Of a DNA stretch of 64,000 bases, positions 24,570-33,166 are shown piece after piece. Numbering within the stretch: position 1 is the first letter of the stretch; each line of letters opens with the position of its first letter. Both the position numbers and the translations under genes were made by a program. Below the pieces are notes generated by a model. The model had not been told where the DNA came from. It ran no database searches and saw only the letters and a list, made by a program, of their open reading frames with translations. Source of the stretch: CAXMNX01 sp964194845 (lineage in GTDB: Bacteria > Pseudomonadota > Alphaproteobacteria > Rhodobacterales > Rhodobacteraceae); contig CAXMNX010000004.1 in NCBI GenBank assembly GCA_964194845.1, forward strand, positions 1 through 64,000. Direction: 5' to 3'.

Positions 24570-26606
24570 TCATTCCGCCGCCTCCAGCGCCACTTCCTTC
24601 ACCGCCACCACCGTCGCGTCCCGCACCTCTAGCGTCGCCTTGATCGACCCCTTGCGCCCGTCCTCGTAAGTCACCTCAGTCTCGGTCGAGACACTGGTCG
24701 AGCCATCGTAAAGTGCGTCGATCAGGTCGCTGAATTTCTCGCCGATGATGTTACGGCGCACTTTCTGAGTGCGGGTCAGCTCACCGTCGTCGGCATCCAG
24801 TTCCTTGTGCAGCACCAGGAACCGGTGGATCTGACAGCCCGACAGCATATCGTCTTCAGCCAGCGAGGCATTCACTGCCTCGACGTGGGCCTGAATGGTG
24901 TCCATCACCTCGGGATGCCCCGCCAGTTCCTGATAGGAGGCATAAGCGATGTTGTGCCGCTCAGCCCAGTTGCCGACCGCCGTCAGGTCGATGTTGATGA
25001 AGGCCGTACACATCTCGCGATCCGCACCGAATACAACGACCTCGAGGATATTCGGATAGAATTTCAGTTTGTTTTCAACAAACTTAGGCGCGAACAGCGC
25101 GCCCGACGCGGTTTTGCCCACATCCTTGGCGCGGTCGATGATCCGAAGATGCCCGGTGCCTTCTTCGATGAACCCGGCATCCCCGGTAGCGACCCAGCCT
25201 TCCGCGTCCTTGGTTGACGCGGTGCTGTCGGCGTTCTTGAAATATTCGACGAATACGCCGGGCGAGCGATAGAAGACCTCGCCATTGTCACCGATGCGAA
25301 TTTCAACCCCCGGCGATGGCACGCCTACGGTATCCGAGCGGACCTCGTTGTCGGGCTGCTGGGTGATGAAGACGCTGGCCTCGGTCTGGCCGTATAGCTG
25401 CTTCAGGTTGATGCCCAGCCCACGATAGAAATCGAATATCTCAGGCCCGATTGCCTCGCCCGCGGTGTATCCCACCCGCACCCGCGACAACCCGAGCGTA
25501 TTTTTCAGCGGTCCGTAAACGAAGACTTCGCCCAGGCGATACATCAGCCGGTCCCAGCCACCCACTGGCTTGCCATCAAGCACAGCGGGGCCAACTTTGC
25601 GAGCAAGCTCCATGAAATGCCTGAAAAGCCATCGCTTGATCGCCCCGGCGTCCTCCATCCGGATCATGACCTGCGTAAGCTGGCCCTCGAAAACGCGCGG
25701 CGGCGCGAAATAATAGGTCGGCCCGATCTCGCGCAGGTCGGTCATCATCGTGTCGGCGCTTTCGGGGCAGTTTACGCAAAACCCGGCCCAATAGGCCTGA
25801 CCGATCGAGAAGATATAGTCGCCCACCCAGGCCATCGGCAAATAGGCCAGAACCTCGTCACCGGGCACCAGGTGGTCGAAACCGGCGGTGTTCATCGAGG
25901 TTTCGATAATGTTGCGGTTCGACAGCACCACGCCCTTGGGCCGCCCGGTCGTGCCGCTGGTGTAAAGCATCACGCAGGTATCATCCCAGCCGATGGCATC
26001 GCGACGCCGCACCATTTCGTCGGCGACCGTCTGTGGTGCCGTGCGCCCTGCTTCCTGCAATTCCGCATATTGCGTCATCGCGGCGTGATCGTATTTCCTG
26101 AGCCCGCGAGCATCGAGATAGATCATATGCTCGATCCCGGGCAGCCGGTCTTTGACCTCGACGATCTTGTCCACCTGCTCCTGATCTTCGATCACAGCAA
26201 ACCGCGCGCCGCAATGATCCAGAACATAGGCGATCTCGTCAGCGACGCAGTCCTGATAGACCGGGACCGGCACCGCGCCGATCATTTGTGCGGCGACCAT
26301 CGACCAGTAAAAATAGGGCCGGTTCCGACCGACGATGGCGATATGGTCGCCTTTCGCTGCACCAAGCGTCAGAAATCCAAGCGCCAGCGCCTCGATCTCG
26401 TCCGCCGTCTCGGCCCATGTCCAGCTTTGCCAGATGCCGTATTCTTTTTCCCGGTAGGCGGGCTTGGGCCCGAACTCGCGCACATTCCTCGCCAAAATGC
26501 GCGGAATGGAAGAGAGCGCATCTGGCGCTTTCTGAAGTTCGGTCAATTGTTCCTCCCAGTCCCGCTTTGCACGGGCGCGTTGTATCATAATTTGACCGAT
26601 CTGCAC
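24570..26606 (-). CDS. Long-chain-type acyl-CoA synthetase (AMP-forming, FadD15-like)
   Basis: The 678-residue adenylate-forming ligase carries the AMP-binding P-loop CVMLYTSGTTGRPKGVVLS, the LKQLYGQTEASVFI motif, GWVATGDAGFIEE and the hinge RIIDRAKDVGKTASGALFAP. The long form, with an extended C-terminus, resembles the FadD15/very-long-chain ligase group found in many Liv-type operons of alphaproteobacteria. It starts at a GTG (26606); an ATG six codons later (26588) is equally plausible and neither has a strong Shine-Dalgarno sequence. It is the first gene of the minus-strand transporter operon. It should activate an aliphatic or aromatic acid after uptake. Confidence 0.88.
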   Translation of the reverse strand: MQIGQIMIQRARAKRDWEEQLTELQKAPDALSSIPRILARNVREFGPKPAYREKEYGIWQSWTWAETADEIEALALGFLTLGAAKGDHIAIVGRNRPYFYWSMVAAQMIGAVPVPVYQDCVADEIAYVLDHCGARFAVIEDQEQVDKIVEVKDRLPGIEHMIYLDARGLRKYDHAAMTQYAELQEAGRTAPQTVADEMVRRRDAIGWDDTCVMLYTSGTTGRPKGVVLSNRNIIETSMNTAGFDHLVPGDEVLAYLPMAWVGDYIFSIGQAYWAGFCVNCPESADTMMTDLREIGPTYYFAPPRVFEGQLTQVMIRMEDAGAIKRWLFRHFMELARKVGPAVLDGKPVGGWDRLMYRLGEVFVYGPLKNTLGLSRVRVGYTAGEAIGPEIFDFYRGLGINLKQLYGQTEASVFITQQPDNEVRSDTVGVPSPGVEIRIGDNGEVFYRSPGVFVEYFKNADSTASTKDAEGWVATGDAGFIEEGTGHLRIIDRAKDVGKTASGALFAPKFVENKLKFYPNILEVVVFGADREMCTAFINIDLTAVGNWAERHNIAYASYQELAGHPEVMDTIQAHVEAVNASLAEDDMLSGCQIHRFLVLHKELDADDGELTRTQKVRRNIIGEKFSDLIDALYDGSTSVSTETEVTYEDGRKGSIKATLEVRDATVVAVKEVALEAAE

Positions 26607-26624
26607 CTCGCGTCAAATGTTTTT

Positions 26625-26644
26625 TGAACGAGCGTTCATATAAT
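26625..26644. promoter_or_regulatory. TGAACG-AG-CGTTCA palindrome overlapping a -10 element
   Basis: A perfect 14-bp palindrome (26625-26638) lies between the divergent acyl-CoA synthetase and amidase genes and abuts TATAAT at 26639-26644 on the plus strand. This size and symmetry fits a TetR-family repressor site of the kind that controls acyl-CoA metabolism. No TetR gene is in the window. Confidence 0.55.
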
Positions 26645-26718
26645 TGCGCTAACATTAGGTCTGGACTGTCGGATTGCGCCGCGACAAATGTTCGCAAAGC
26701 CCACGAAAGCAGGCGAAT

Positions 26719-28116
26719 ATGCTAAACAGAACTGCTACCGAACTTGTCGCCGCGATGTCCGACGGCACATTGAAACCCTCCGAATTGATGGCAGAAACGC
26801 TTGCGCGTATCGAAAAAGTGAACCCAGGGATCAACGCGATTGTCGCACTTCGCGATCACGATGCGTTGATGGCAGAAGCCCGCGCCCTTGATGGTGTTGA
26901 AGCCACCGGCCCGCTGTTCGGCCTGCCGCTGGCGGTCAAGGATTTGCAAGCCACGAAGGGCATCACCACCACTTGGGGGTCACCGCTTTTTGCCGATCAT
27001 CTGCCCGAAACGGATGATCTGTTGCCCGCACGCCTGCGCGCGGCTGGTGCGATCATTATCGGCAAGACCAACACGCCGGAATTTGGGCTTGGCTCAAACA
27101 CGTTCAACCCGGTTTACGGTGCCACGCGAAACCCCTTCGACGAGGCGCGCACGCCGGGCGGGTCATCGGGCGGTGCGGCCGCCGCCCTGGCCACCGGCAT
27201 GGTTACCATCGCCGATGGCTCGGATATGATGGGCAGTCTGCGCAACCCGGCTGCCTGGTGCGGGGTCTGGTCGCTTCGCCCCACGGTGGGGCTGGTTCCC
27301 AAGGGTCGAGACGCAGATCCGATCCTTGAACGGCTTTCCACCGATGGCCCGATGGCACGCCGCCCCGGCGATCTGCGGCTGTTGCTTGACGTGCTGGCCG
27401 CACCCGAACCCAGCTGGCCCATGCGCCCTGTGCGCCTCCCGGCAGGGTCCGCGCATCTGAAAGGCACGCGCATCGGCTGGTTCGGCGACTGGGGCGGCGC
27501 GATGCCGTTCGAGGACGGCATTCTTGATGTATCCGTCGCGGCTCTGGACGCGATGTCGTCTGCGGGGGCTGAAATCGAACACTTGAAGGCACCCTTTCCG
27601 CAGCCCGAGATGTGGCAGGCGTGGGAGGTGCTGCGGGCGTGGCTGACTGCGGCAGTACTTAAAGACGACTACGCGGATCCTGAAAAACGCGCGCAAATGA
27701 AACCCGCCGCCATTTGGGAAGTCGAGCGCGGCTTGAGGGTCACCGCCGACGACATCCACGCCGCCAGTGCCACCCGCGCCGCCCTGACCCGCGCGCTGCT
27801 GGCTTTGTTCGAGCGTTTCGACGCGCTGCTTATGCCCGCCACGCAAGTCTGGCCCTTCCCGACCGAAGTTGAATACCCGACCGAGATCGCAGGCCGCGAA
27901 ATGCCAACCTACCACCGCTGGATGGAGGTCGTGGTGCCGGTCAGCCTTTCGGGGTTACCGGCGGCGGGCATTCCGGCGGGGTTTGACGCGCGCGGATTGC
28001 CCGCGGGGCTTCAACTGATCGGGCCACCAGGGTCGGACAATAATTTGATCGCGCTAGCTGAGGCGTGGGAGGAAGTTGCCGGTGATCGGATCAAACCGCC
28101 AGAAACCCGAAGCTAA
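26719..28116 (+). CDS. Amidase (amidase-signature family)
   Basis: The 465-residue protein belongs to the amidase signature family. The Ser-cisSer-Lys triad can be seen: Lys74 in GLPLAVKDLQATKG, the cis-Ser in TPGGSSGGAAAALATG (149-150) and the nucleophile Ser173 in DGSDMMGSLRNPA. The usual GGG before the nucleophile reads DMMG here, a less common variant. The ATG at 26719 fits the family N-terminus (ATELVAAMSDGTLKPSELM). It would hydrolyse a carboxamide in the cytoplasm; family members act on aryl, alkyl or aminoacyl amides. It is divergent from the CoA synthetase with a shared control region, so the two may be co-regulated. Confidence 0.88.
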   Translation: MLNRTATELVAAMSDGTLKPSELMAETLARIEKVNPGINAIVALRDHDALMAEARALDGVEATGPLFGLPLAVKDLQATKGITTTWGSPLFADHLPETDDLLPARLRAAGAIIIGKTNTPEFGLGSNTFNPVYGATRNPFDEARTPGGSSGGAAAALATGMVTIADGSDMMGSLRNPAAWCGVWSLRPTVGLVPKGRDADPILERLSTDGPMARRPGDLRLLLDVLAAPEPSWPMRPVRLPAGSAHLKGTRIGWFGDWGGAMPFEDGILDVSVAALDAMSSAGAEIEHLKAPFPQPEMWQAWEVLRAWLTAAVLKDDYADPEKRAQMKPAAIWEVERGLRVTADDIHAASATRAALTRALLALFERFDALLMPATQVWPFPTEVEYPTEIAGREMPTYHRWMEVVVPVSLSGLPAAGIPAGFDARGLPAGLQLIGPPGSDNNLIALAEAWEEVAGDRIKPPETRS

Positions 28117-28157
28117 ATCAATATGATGAACAATTGAAGTGCCCCGCAACGCACTAA

Positions 28158-28235
28158 GGATCGTGCCTGCCCGGGCGGCGCGAGAATCGCACTCGCCGTG
28201 GGGCGGGCAGGTGCGATCCGGGGCTGATGCCCCGG
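28158..28235. terminator. Large stem-loops between convergent amidase and potI genes
   Basis: In the 212-bp convergent gap, GGATCGTGCCTGCCC (28158-28172) pairs with GGGCAGGTGCGATCC (28205-28219), allowing two G-U pairs. A second hairpin CCGGGGC-TGAT-GCCCCGG follows at 28218-28235. There is no T-run, but the position between two converging genes suggests a bidirectional terminator. No gene is seen in the remainder of the gap. Confidence 0.55.
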
Positions 28236-28328
28236 GAAGAGTCAGGTTCGACGCGATGTCAACTTCCAACAATGCAGAACATAATCGGAATCTTGCGCCT
28301 CCCTATTGTCGGCACAGGCGCAAGCACA

Positions 28329-29138
28329 TCACCCCGCCGCAGCCTCTTCCTTCATCCGGCGGGTGATCTGGCGTTTCGAGATGATCGAAGCGCTCAGAAC
28401 GCCGACAGTGACGATGGCGATAATGATCGTCGAAAGCGCGTTGATCTCGGGACTGACGCCCAGACGGACTGATGAGTAGATCTTGATCGGCAGCGTCGTC
28501 GCCGATGGTCCGGACGCGAATGATGCAATCACCAGATCATCCAGAGACAGTGTGAAGGCAAGCAACCACCCGGATATCACAGCCGGCGCGATAATCGGCA
28601 ATGTAACCAATCTGAATGCCTCAAACGGCGACGCCCCCAGATCAAGTGCAGCTTCCTCCAGCGACTGGTCGAATGTGATCAACCGCGACGAAACCACCAC
28701 TGAAACGTAGCACATCGAAAACGTGGTATGCGCCAGCACGATCGTCAGCACGCCCCGGTCCATGCCAATCGCGATGAACAAGAGCAGCAGCGACAGCCCG
28801 GTGATTACCTCGGGCATCACCAGCGGCGCATAGATCATGCCGGAAAACAGCGTGCGCCCGGCGAACCGCCCGCGACGGACAAGAACATATGCCGCCATCG
28901 TTCCCAGAACGGTGGCAATCGTGGACGAAAAGAACGCCACGCGAATGGTTACCCAGGCCGCATCAATCATCGCCTCGTTGTGCAATAGTTCGCCGTACCA
29001 CTTGGTCGAAAACCCGGCCCAGACGGTCACCAGCTTGGAACTGTTGAAGCTGTAGATCACAAGAATGATCATCGGGATGTAAAGAAAGGCAAATCCCAGC
29101 GTCAGCGAGACTATGTTGAACCCCGATAGCCGCCTCAT
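28329..29138 (-). CDS. potI: Putrescine ABC transporter permease
   Basis: The 269-residue inner-membrane protein has six hydrophobic segments and the binding-protein-dependent transport loop EEAALDLGASPFEAFRLVTLP. FNSSKLVTVWAGFSTKWYGEL near the N-terminus is typical of PotC/PotI. It is the last gene of the pot operon and overlaps the upstream permease gene by 4 bp. With PotH it forms the membrane channel of the putrescine importer. The assignment as PotI rather than PotC follows from the PotF-like binding protein of the same operon. Confidence 0.88.
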   Translation of the reverse strand: MRRLSGFNIVSLTLGFAFLYIPMIILVIYSFNSSKLVTVWAGFSTKWYGELLHNEAMIDAAWVTIRVAFFSSTIATVLGTMAAYVLVRRGRFAGRTLFSGMIYAPLVMPEVITGLSLLLLFIAIGMDRGVLTIVLAHTTFSMCYVSVVVSSRLITFDQSLEEAALDLGASPFEAFRLVTLPIIAPAVISGWLLAFTLSLDDLVIASFASGPSATTLPIKIYSSVRLGVSPEINALSTIIIAIVTVGVLSASIISKRQITRRMKEEAAAG

Positions 29139-30031
29139 CGTCCGGCCTCGCGCTGATTTTCCTGGTTCCGCTGGAAAAGCACGATGGGAATGATCAGGAT
29201 CAGAAGCAGGATCACCGCCACCGCAGATGCCACCGGCCAGTCACGATTGTTGAAAAACTCCTCCCACAAAACCTTGCCGATCATCAGCGTTCTGGACCCA
29301 CCCAGAAGCGACGGGATGACGAACTCGCCCAGCGCGGGGATAAAGACCAGAAAGCATCCCGCAATAACGCCCGGACGCGAAAGGGGTGCCGTCACAAACC
29401 AGAATGCTTGCGTGCGCGAACAGCCAAGGTCTTCGGCGGCTTCCAAGAGCGACTCGTCCATTTTCTCCAGCGTCGAATAGATCGGCAGGATCATGAACGG
29501 CAGATAGGTGTAAACGATGCCGATATAGACCGCGATGTTGGTGTTCAGGATGATCAGCGGCTCGTTGATGACGCCGATCCAAAGCAGGAACTGGTTCAGG
29601 ATCCCTTCGGTCGACAGGATCCCCATCCAGGCATAAACCCGGATCAGAAAGCTGGTCCAAAAGGGCAGAATGACCATCATCAAAAGTGCTGGGCGCCACT
29701 CGGCAGGCGCGCGCGCCATTCCGTATGCGATTGGAAAACCTACCAAAAGCGTCAGAACTGTCGATAAAGTCGCGATTTTCAAAGATGAAAGATACGCCTT
29801 CCAATAAAGATCGTCAGTTGTCAGAAAAACGTAATTCTCAAGGTCTAAGGCTGCAAAATATTCCCCGACCGCCGCCCAGCCTTCGCTGAGATCGAGAGTC
29901 GGCGTGTAGGGCGGAATAGCGAGTGCAATGTCCGACAGCGAGATTTTCAGAACGATGCCGAACGGCACCAGGAAAAGTACAAGCAGCCAGAGGTATGGAA
30001 CCCCAACAAGGATACGGCGCGCGAGGTTCAT
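29135..30031 (-). CDS. potH: Putrescine ABC transporter permease
   Basis: The 298-residue membrane protein has six hydrophobic segments. Typical PotH/PotB features include VPYLWLLVLFLVPFGIVLKIS at the N-terminus, FPIAYGMARAPAEWRPALLM, the loop EAAEDLGCSRTQAFWFVTAPL, and FIPALGEFVIPSLLGG. It overlaps potI by 4 bp and starts 10 bp after the potG stop. It pairs with PotI in the importer. Confidence 0.88.
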   Translation of the reverse strand: MNLARRILVGVPYLWLLVLFLVPFGIVLKISLSDIALAIPPYTPTLDLSEGWAAVGEYFAALDLENYVFLTTDDLYWKAYLSSLKIATLSTVLTLLVGFPIAYGMARAPAEWRPALLMMVILPFWTSFLIRVYAWMGILSTEGILNQFLLWIGVINEPLIILNTNIAVYIGIVYTYLPFMILPIYSTLEKMDESLLEAAEDLGCSRTQAFWFVTAPLSRPGVIAGCFLVFIPALGEFVIPSLLGGSRTLMIGKVLWEEFFNNRDWPVASAVAVILLLILIIPIVLFQRNQENQREAGR

Positions 30032-30041
30032 TTTGCGCCCC

Positions 30042-31178
30042 TCAATCCGGCAGGATCAGACCGGCGGTATCGCTCCAGGATAGCCACACCTCGTCTTCCC
30101 AGGTGAAATCCCGCCGTTCCAGCCGGTTTCGATTGCCAACCTCGCACTTGATCACCGGGCCTTCGGGCAGTTCGACGTGATAGGTCGAGAGATTGCCCAA
30201 ATACCCGATATCCAAAATTTTGCCCTGGACCTTGTTCCGCCGATCCTGCGGCTCGGTATCCGAGATCGCAATTTTTTCCGGTCGGATTGCGAAGGTGGCA
30301 CCGGTTCCGGCTGCAAGACCACTTGCCGACTGACCAAGAAGCGGCGCGCGACCTTCGGCCCACGAAACCTCGGCACCATCGCCGACGCTTCTGACCGATC
30401 CCTTGATTAGGTTTACGTCGCCAATAAAATCAGCGACATAGACCGACTTCGGTTGTTCATAAATCACCTCGGGCGTCGCAACCTGAATAAGCTGACCGTG
30501 ATCCATGACCGCAACGCGGCTGGCAACTGTCATCGCCTCTTCCTGATCGTGCGTGACGATCACAAAGGTTGTGCCGGTCTTTTCCTGAATGTCCATCAGT
30601 TCGAACTGGGTCTCTTGCCTCAGCTTCTTGTCGAGCGCGCCCAAGGGCTCGTCCAGCAGAAGAAGCTTCGGCGCTTTGGCAAGCGACCTTGCAAGTGCCA
30701 CGCGCTGCCGCTGCCCGCCCGATATCTGGTGTGGCTTGCGGCGGGCAAATTGTTCAAGCTGAACGAGTTTCAGCATTTCCTCGACGCGCGCCGATACTTT
30801 GTCGGCGGGCTGACCGTCACGCCTGAGCCCAAAAGCGATGTTTTCCCAGACACTTAAGTGCGGGAAAAGCGCGTAGGACTGGAACATCATGTTCACCGCG
30901 CGCTTGTTCGGCGCGACATCCCCCATGTCCTGGCCATCTATTGTGATCAGGCCCTCGCTCGGTGTCTCGAACCCGCCGAGCATCCGCATCAAGGTCGTCT
31001 TGCCACAGCCCGACGGCCCGAGAAGTGCGAAGAATTCCTGGCGATAGATGTTCAAGGAAACGTTGTCGATGGCGGTAAATTCGCCGAACCGCTTGGTCAC
31101 GTTTTCGATGCGGATCAGCGGAACCTCAGCCGCATCTTCCCAAGGCGCAATAACCGCCGCGCTGCCGGATGCCGCCAT
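30042..31178 (-). CDS. potG: Putrescine ABC transporter ATP-binding protein
   Basis: The 378-residue ATPase has Walker A LLGPSGCGKTTLMRMLGG, the signature ISGGQRQRVALARSLAKAP, Walker B LLLLDEPLGALDKKLR and the switch VIVTHDQEEAMTVASR. The C-terminal TOBE-type regulatory domain follows (ATFAIRPEKIAIS). The ATG at 31178 has GAGGGGGA just upstream; an alternative TTG start five codons earlier lies inside that Shine-Dalgarno region and was rejected. PotG energises import with PotH and PotI. Confidence 0.9.
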   Translation of the reverse strand: MAASGSAAVIAPWEDAAEVPLIRIENVTKRFGEFTAIDNVSLNIYRQEFFALLGPSGCGKTTLMRMLGGFETPSEGLITIDGQDMGDVAPNKRAVNMMFQSYALFPHLSVWENIAFGLRRDGQPADKVSARVEEMLKLVQLEQFARRKPHQISGGQRQRVALARSLAKAPKLLLLDEPLGALDKKLRQETQFELMDIQEKTGTTFVIVTHDQEEAMTVASRVAVMDHGQLIQVATPEVIYEQPKSVYVADFIGDVNLIKGSVRSVGDGAEVSWAEGRAPLLGQSASGLAAGTGATFAIRPEKIAISDTEPQDRRNKVQGKILDIGYLGNLSTYHVELPEGPVIKCEVGNRNRLERRDFTWEDEVWLSWSDTAGLILPD

Positions 31179-31235
31179 GTTAGTCCCCCTCAATTTGCAA
31201 ACGCCCGGGATTGACCCGGGCGCTCGTTCTTATCT

Positions 31236-32321
31236 TTAGGTGCCGGACTTAATCTTCGTCCACATCCGGGTCACGGTCCGCTGGGTTTTCGCATCAAGCG
31301 GGCTGACCGTGTAAAGCGTCTGAAGCGTCGCTTCATCGGGGTAGATCGCCGGATCACCGATCACGTCTTCCAGCAAAAACTCCTGCGACGCCAGATTGCC
31401 GTTGGCGAAATAGACATAGTTCGATGCCGCAGCCATATTCTGCGCATCCATGATGAAGTTCAGGAATATATGCGCAGCTTCGGGGTTCGGCGCGTCGGTC
31501 GGAATGGCCATCATGTCGAACCACATAAGCGCACCTTCTTCCGGCGCGTTATAGGCGATCTCGACACCGTTTTCGGCCTCCCAAGCCCGGTCGCGTGCCT
31601 GAAGCACGTCGCCCGACCAGCCGATCGCGGCGCAGATGTCGCCATTTGCCAGCGCGTTGATGTATTCTGACGAGTGGAACTTCTTTACGTAGGGCCGCAC
31701 CGCTTCCAGCACCGCACCGGCCTGCGCGATCTCGTCTGCGTCGTGCGAGTTCGGGTCAAGCCCCAGATACGTCAGCGCGGCAGGGATCAGCTCGGTCGGC
31801 GCGTCCAGAAAGTAGACGCCGCAGCTGGCGAGCTTTTCCATGTTCGCCGGATCGAAGACCAACGCTAGCGACGTGATCGGTGCATCGTCACCCAGAACCT
31901 CGGCCACTTTGCCGGTGTTCACAGCAATGCCAGTGGTTCCCCACATGTAGTTGATCGCATATTCGTTGCCCGGATCGTAAAAGTCGGTCCGTTCATTAAT
32001 GACGTCCCACATGTTTCCCGAATTCGCCAGTTTTCCGTAATCCAGTTTCTGGAACGCTCCTGCCGTGATCTGGCGTTGCAGAAAGTCAGCCGTCGGAACA
32101 ACAACGTCGTAGCCCGATCCACCGGCCAGCATTTTTGTTTCCAGAACTTCGTTGGAATCGAAAACGTCATAGATCAGGTCGATCCCGGTTTCCGCTTCGA
32201 ACTTTGTCAGAAGCTCTTCGTCGATATAATCCGACCAGTTATAGACCCGAACCTCTTCGGCAACCGCCATGCTTGCCATAAGCGCGGTCACAGCCGTGAA
32301 TGTAACAATTTTCGTCGTCAT
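31236..32321 (-). CDS. potF: Putrescine-binding periplasmic protein
   Basis: The 361-residue protein begins with a signal peptide (MTTKIVTFTAVTALMASMAVA). The mature part is very close to E. coli PotF: VYNWSDYIDEELLTKFEAET, YDVFDSNEVLETKMLAGGSG, SCGVYFLDAPTELI, HSSEYINALANGDICAAIGWSGD and the end WTKIKSG. It should bind putrescine in the periplasm and deliver it to PotGHI. The ATG at 32321 was chosen because GGGGAG lies 6 nt upstream and it begins the signal peptide. A palindrome 28 bp upstream of the start is a likely operator for the divergent GntR regulator. Confidence 0.92.
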   Translation of the reverse strand: MTTKIVTFTAVTALMASMAVAEEVRVYNWSDYIDEELLTKFEAETGIDLIYDVFDSNEVLETKMLAGGSGYDVVVPTADFLQRQITAGAFQKLDYGKLANSGNMWDVINERTDFYDPGNEYAINYMWGTTGIAVNTGKVAEVLGDDAPITSLALVFDPANMEKLASCGVYFLDAPTELIPAALTYLGLDPNSHDADEIAQAGAVLEAVRPYVKKFHSSEYINALANGDICAAIGWSGDVLQARDRAWEAENGVEIAYNAPEEGALMWFDMMAIPTDAPNPEAAHIFLNFIMDAQNMAAASNYVYFANGNLASQEFLLEDVIGDPAIYPDEATLQTLYTVSPLDAKTQRTVTRMWTKIKSGT

Positions 32322-32348
32322 TTTTTTCTCCCCATTGGTTTTCCGGCG

Positions 32349-32366
32349 CATATTTGATCAAATATG
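32349..32366. promoter_or_regulatory. GntR-type operator palindrome, site 1
   Basis: CATATTTGATCAAATATG is a perfect 18-bp palindrome in the divergent region between potF and the GntR-family gene. Its core ATTTGATCA recurs in front of the aminotransferase gene at 33121-33132. A regulator bound here could control potFGHI and its own gene. Confidence 0.65.
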
Positions 32367-32439
32367 GCGATTGAGACAAGCAGAATCATCTTCACTGCGG
32401 CGACTCACCGCCAGAACCGCAGACAAAAACGAGGCACGC

Positions 32440-33096
32440 ATGAACAAGACTATCGTTAAACTACCTGAACATCAGTCGATTTATCGCGAGATCCGCGGAA
32501 TGATACTTTTCGGAGTTTTGGTTCCGGGGCAAGCCGTCACGATACAAGGACTGACAGAATTGATCGGCGCGGGGATGACGCCGGTGCGCGAAGCGATTCG
32601 CAGATTGACGGCCGAAGGCGCGCTTATCGCGGGCGGAAACCGGCGCGTGACAGTGCCCTTGATGACCCGCGAGCGGCTGGCAGAGATCGAATTTGCCCGC
32701 CTAACAGTCGAGCCGCGCCTGACTGAACTTGCCGCCGAGCTCATGACAGACGACTGCATCACCGAACTTGCTGCCCTTGATGAGCATGTTGATGCAGCCA
32801 TCGAAAGCGGCAGTGTTGAACGGTATCTTGAATACAACTATCGCTTTCATTTCCGGCTTTACGATCAGGCAAGTTCAACGGTTCTCAGCAAAATTGCCCA
32901 GTCGCTCTGGCTTCAGGTCGGGCCGAGCCTGCGCATCGTTTGCGGCCGGTTTGGAACAGCAAACTTGCCCGACAAGCACGACGAGACACTGAATGCCCTG
33001 CGCGAAGGCAACCCGGAACACGCGTCCCAGGCGATTGCCGACGATATCCGCCAGGGTCTGGGGCAGGTCCGATTGACGCTTGGCGCCGAGACCTGA
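32440..33096 (+). CDS. GntR/FCD-family transcriptional regulator of the polyamine genes
   Basis: The 218-residue protein has an N-terminal winged helix (LPEHQSIYREIRGMILFGVL, ELIGAGMTPVREAIRRLTAEGAL) and an FCD ligand-binding domain (IEFARLTVEPRLTELAAELM, LEYNYRFHFRLYDQASS, GNPEHASQAIADDI). The ATG at 32440 has GAGG upstream and starts the DNA-binding domain; the longer frame to 32269 overlaps potF and was rejected. It lies between the divergent potF operon and the aminotransferase gene, and matching palindromes occur before both. It probably represses them and responds to putrescine or a derivative. Confidence 0.87.
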   Translation: MNKTIVKLPEHQSIYREIRGMILFGVLVPGQAVTIQGLTELIGAGMTPVREAIRRLTAEGALIAGGNRRVTVPLMTRERLAEIEFARLTVEPRLTELAAELMTDDCITELAALDEHVDAAIESGSVERYLEYNYRFHFRLYDQASSTVLSKIAQSLWLQVGPSLRIVCGRFGTANLPDKHDETLNALREGNPEHASQAIADDIRQGLGQVRLTLGAET

Positions 33097-33120
33097 CAGG
33101 CCCGATTGACGTTACCCGAA

Positions 33121-33132
33121 ATTTGATCATAT
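33121..33132. promoter_or_regulatory. GntR-type operator half-matching site 2
   Basis: ATTTGATCATAT matches 10 of the 12 central bases of the palindrome at 32349-32366 and shares its ATTTGATCA core. It lies 35 bp before the aminotransferase start codon, after the GntR gene. Confidence 0.55.
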
Positions 33133-33166
33133 TCGCCACCAAATCAGTATTCGCCTCAGGAGCCAG

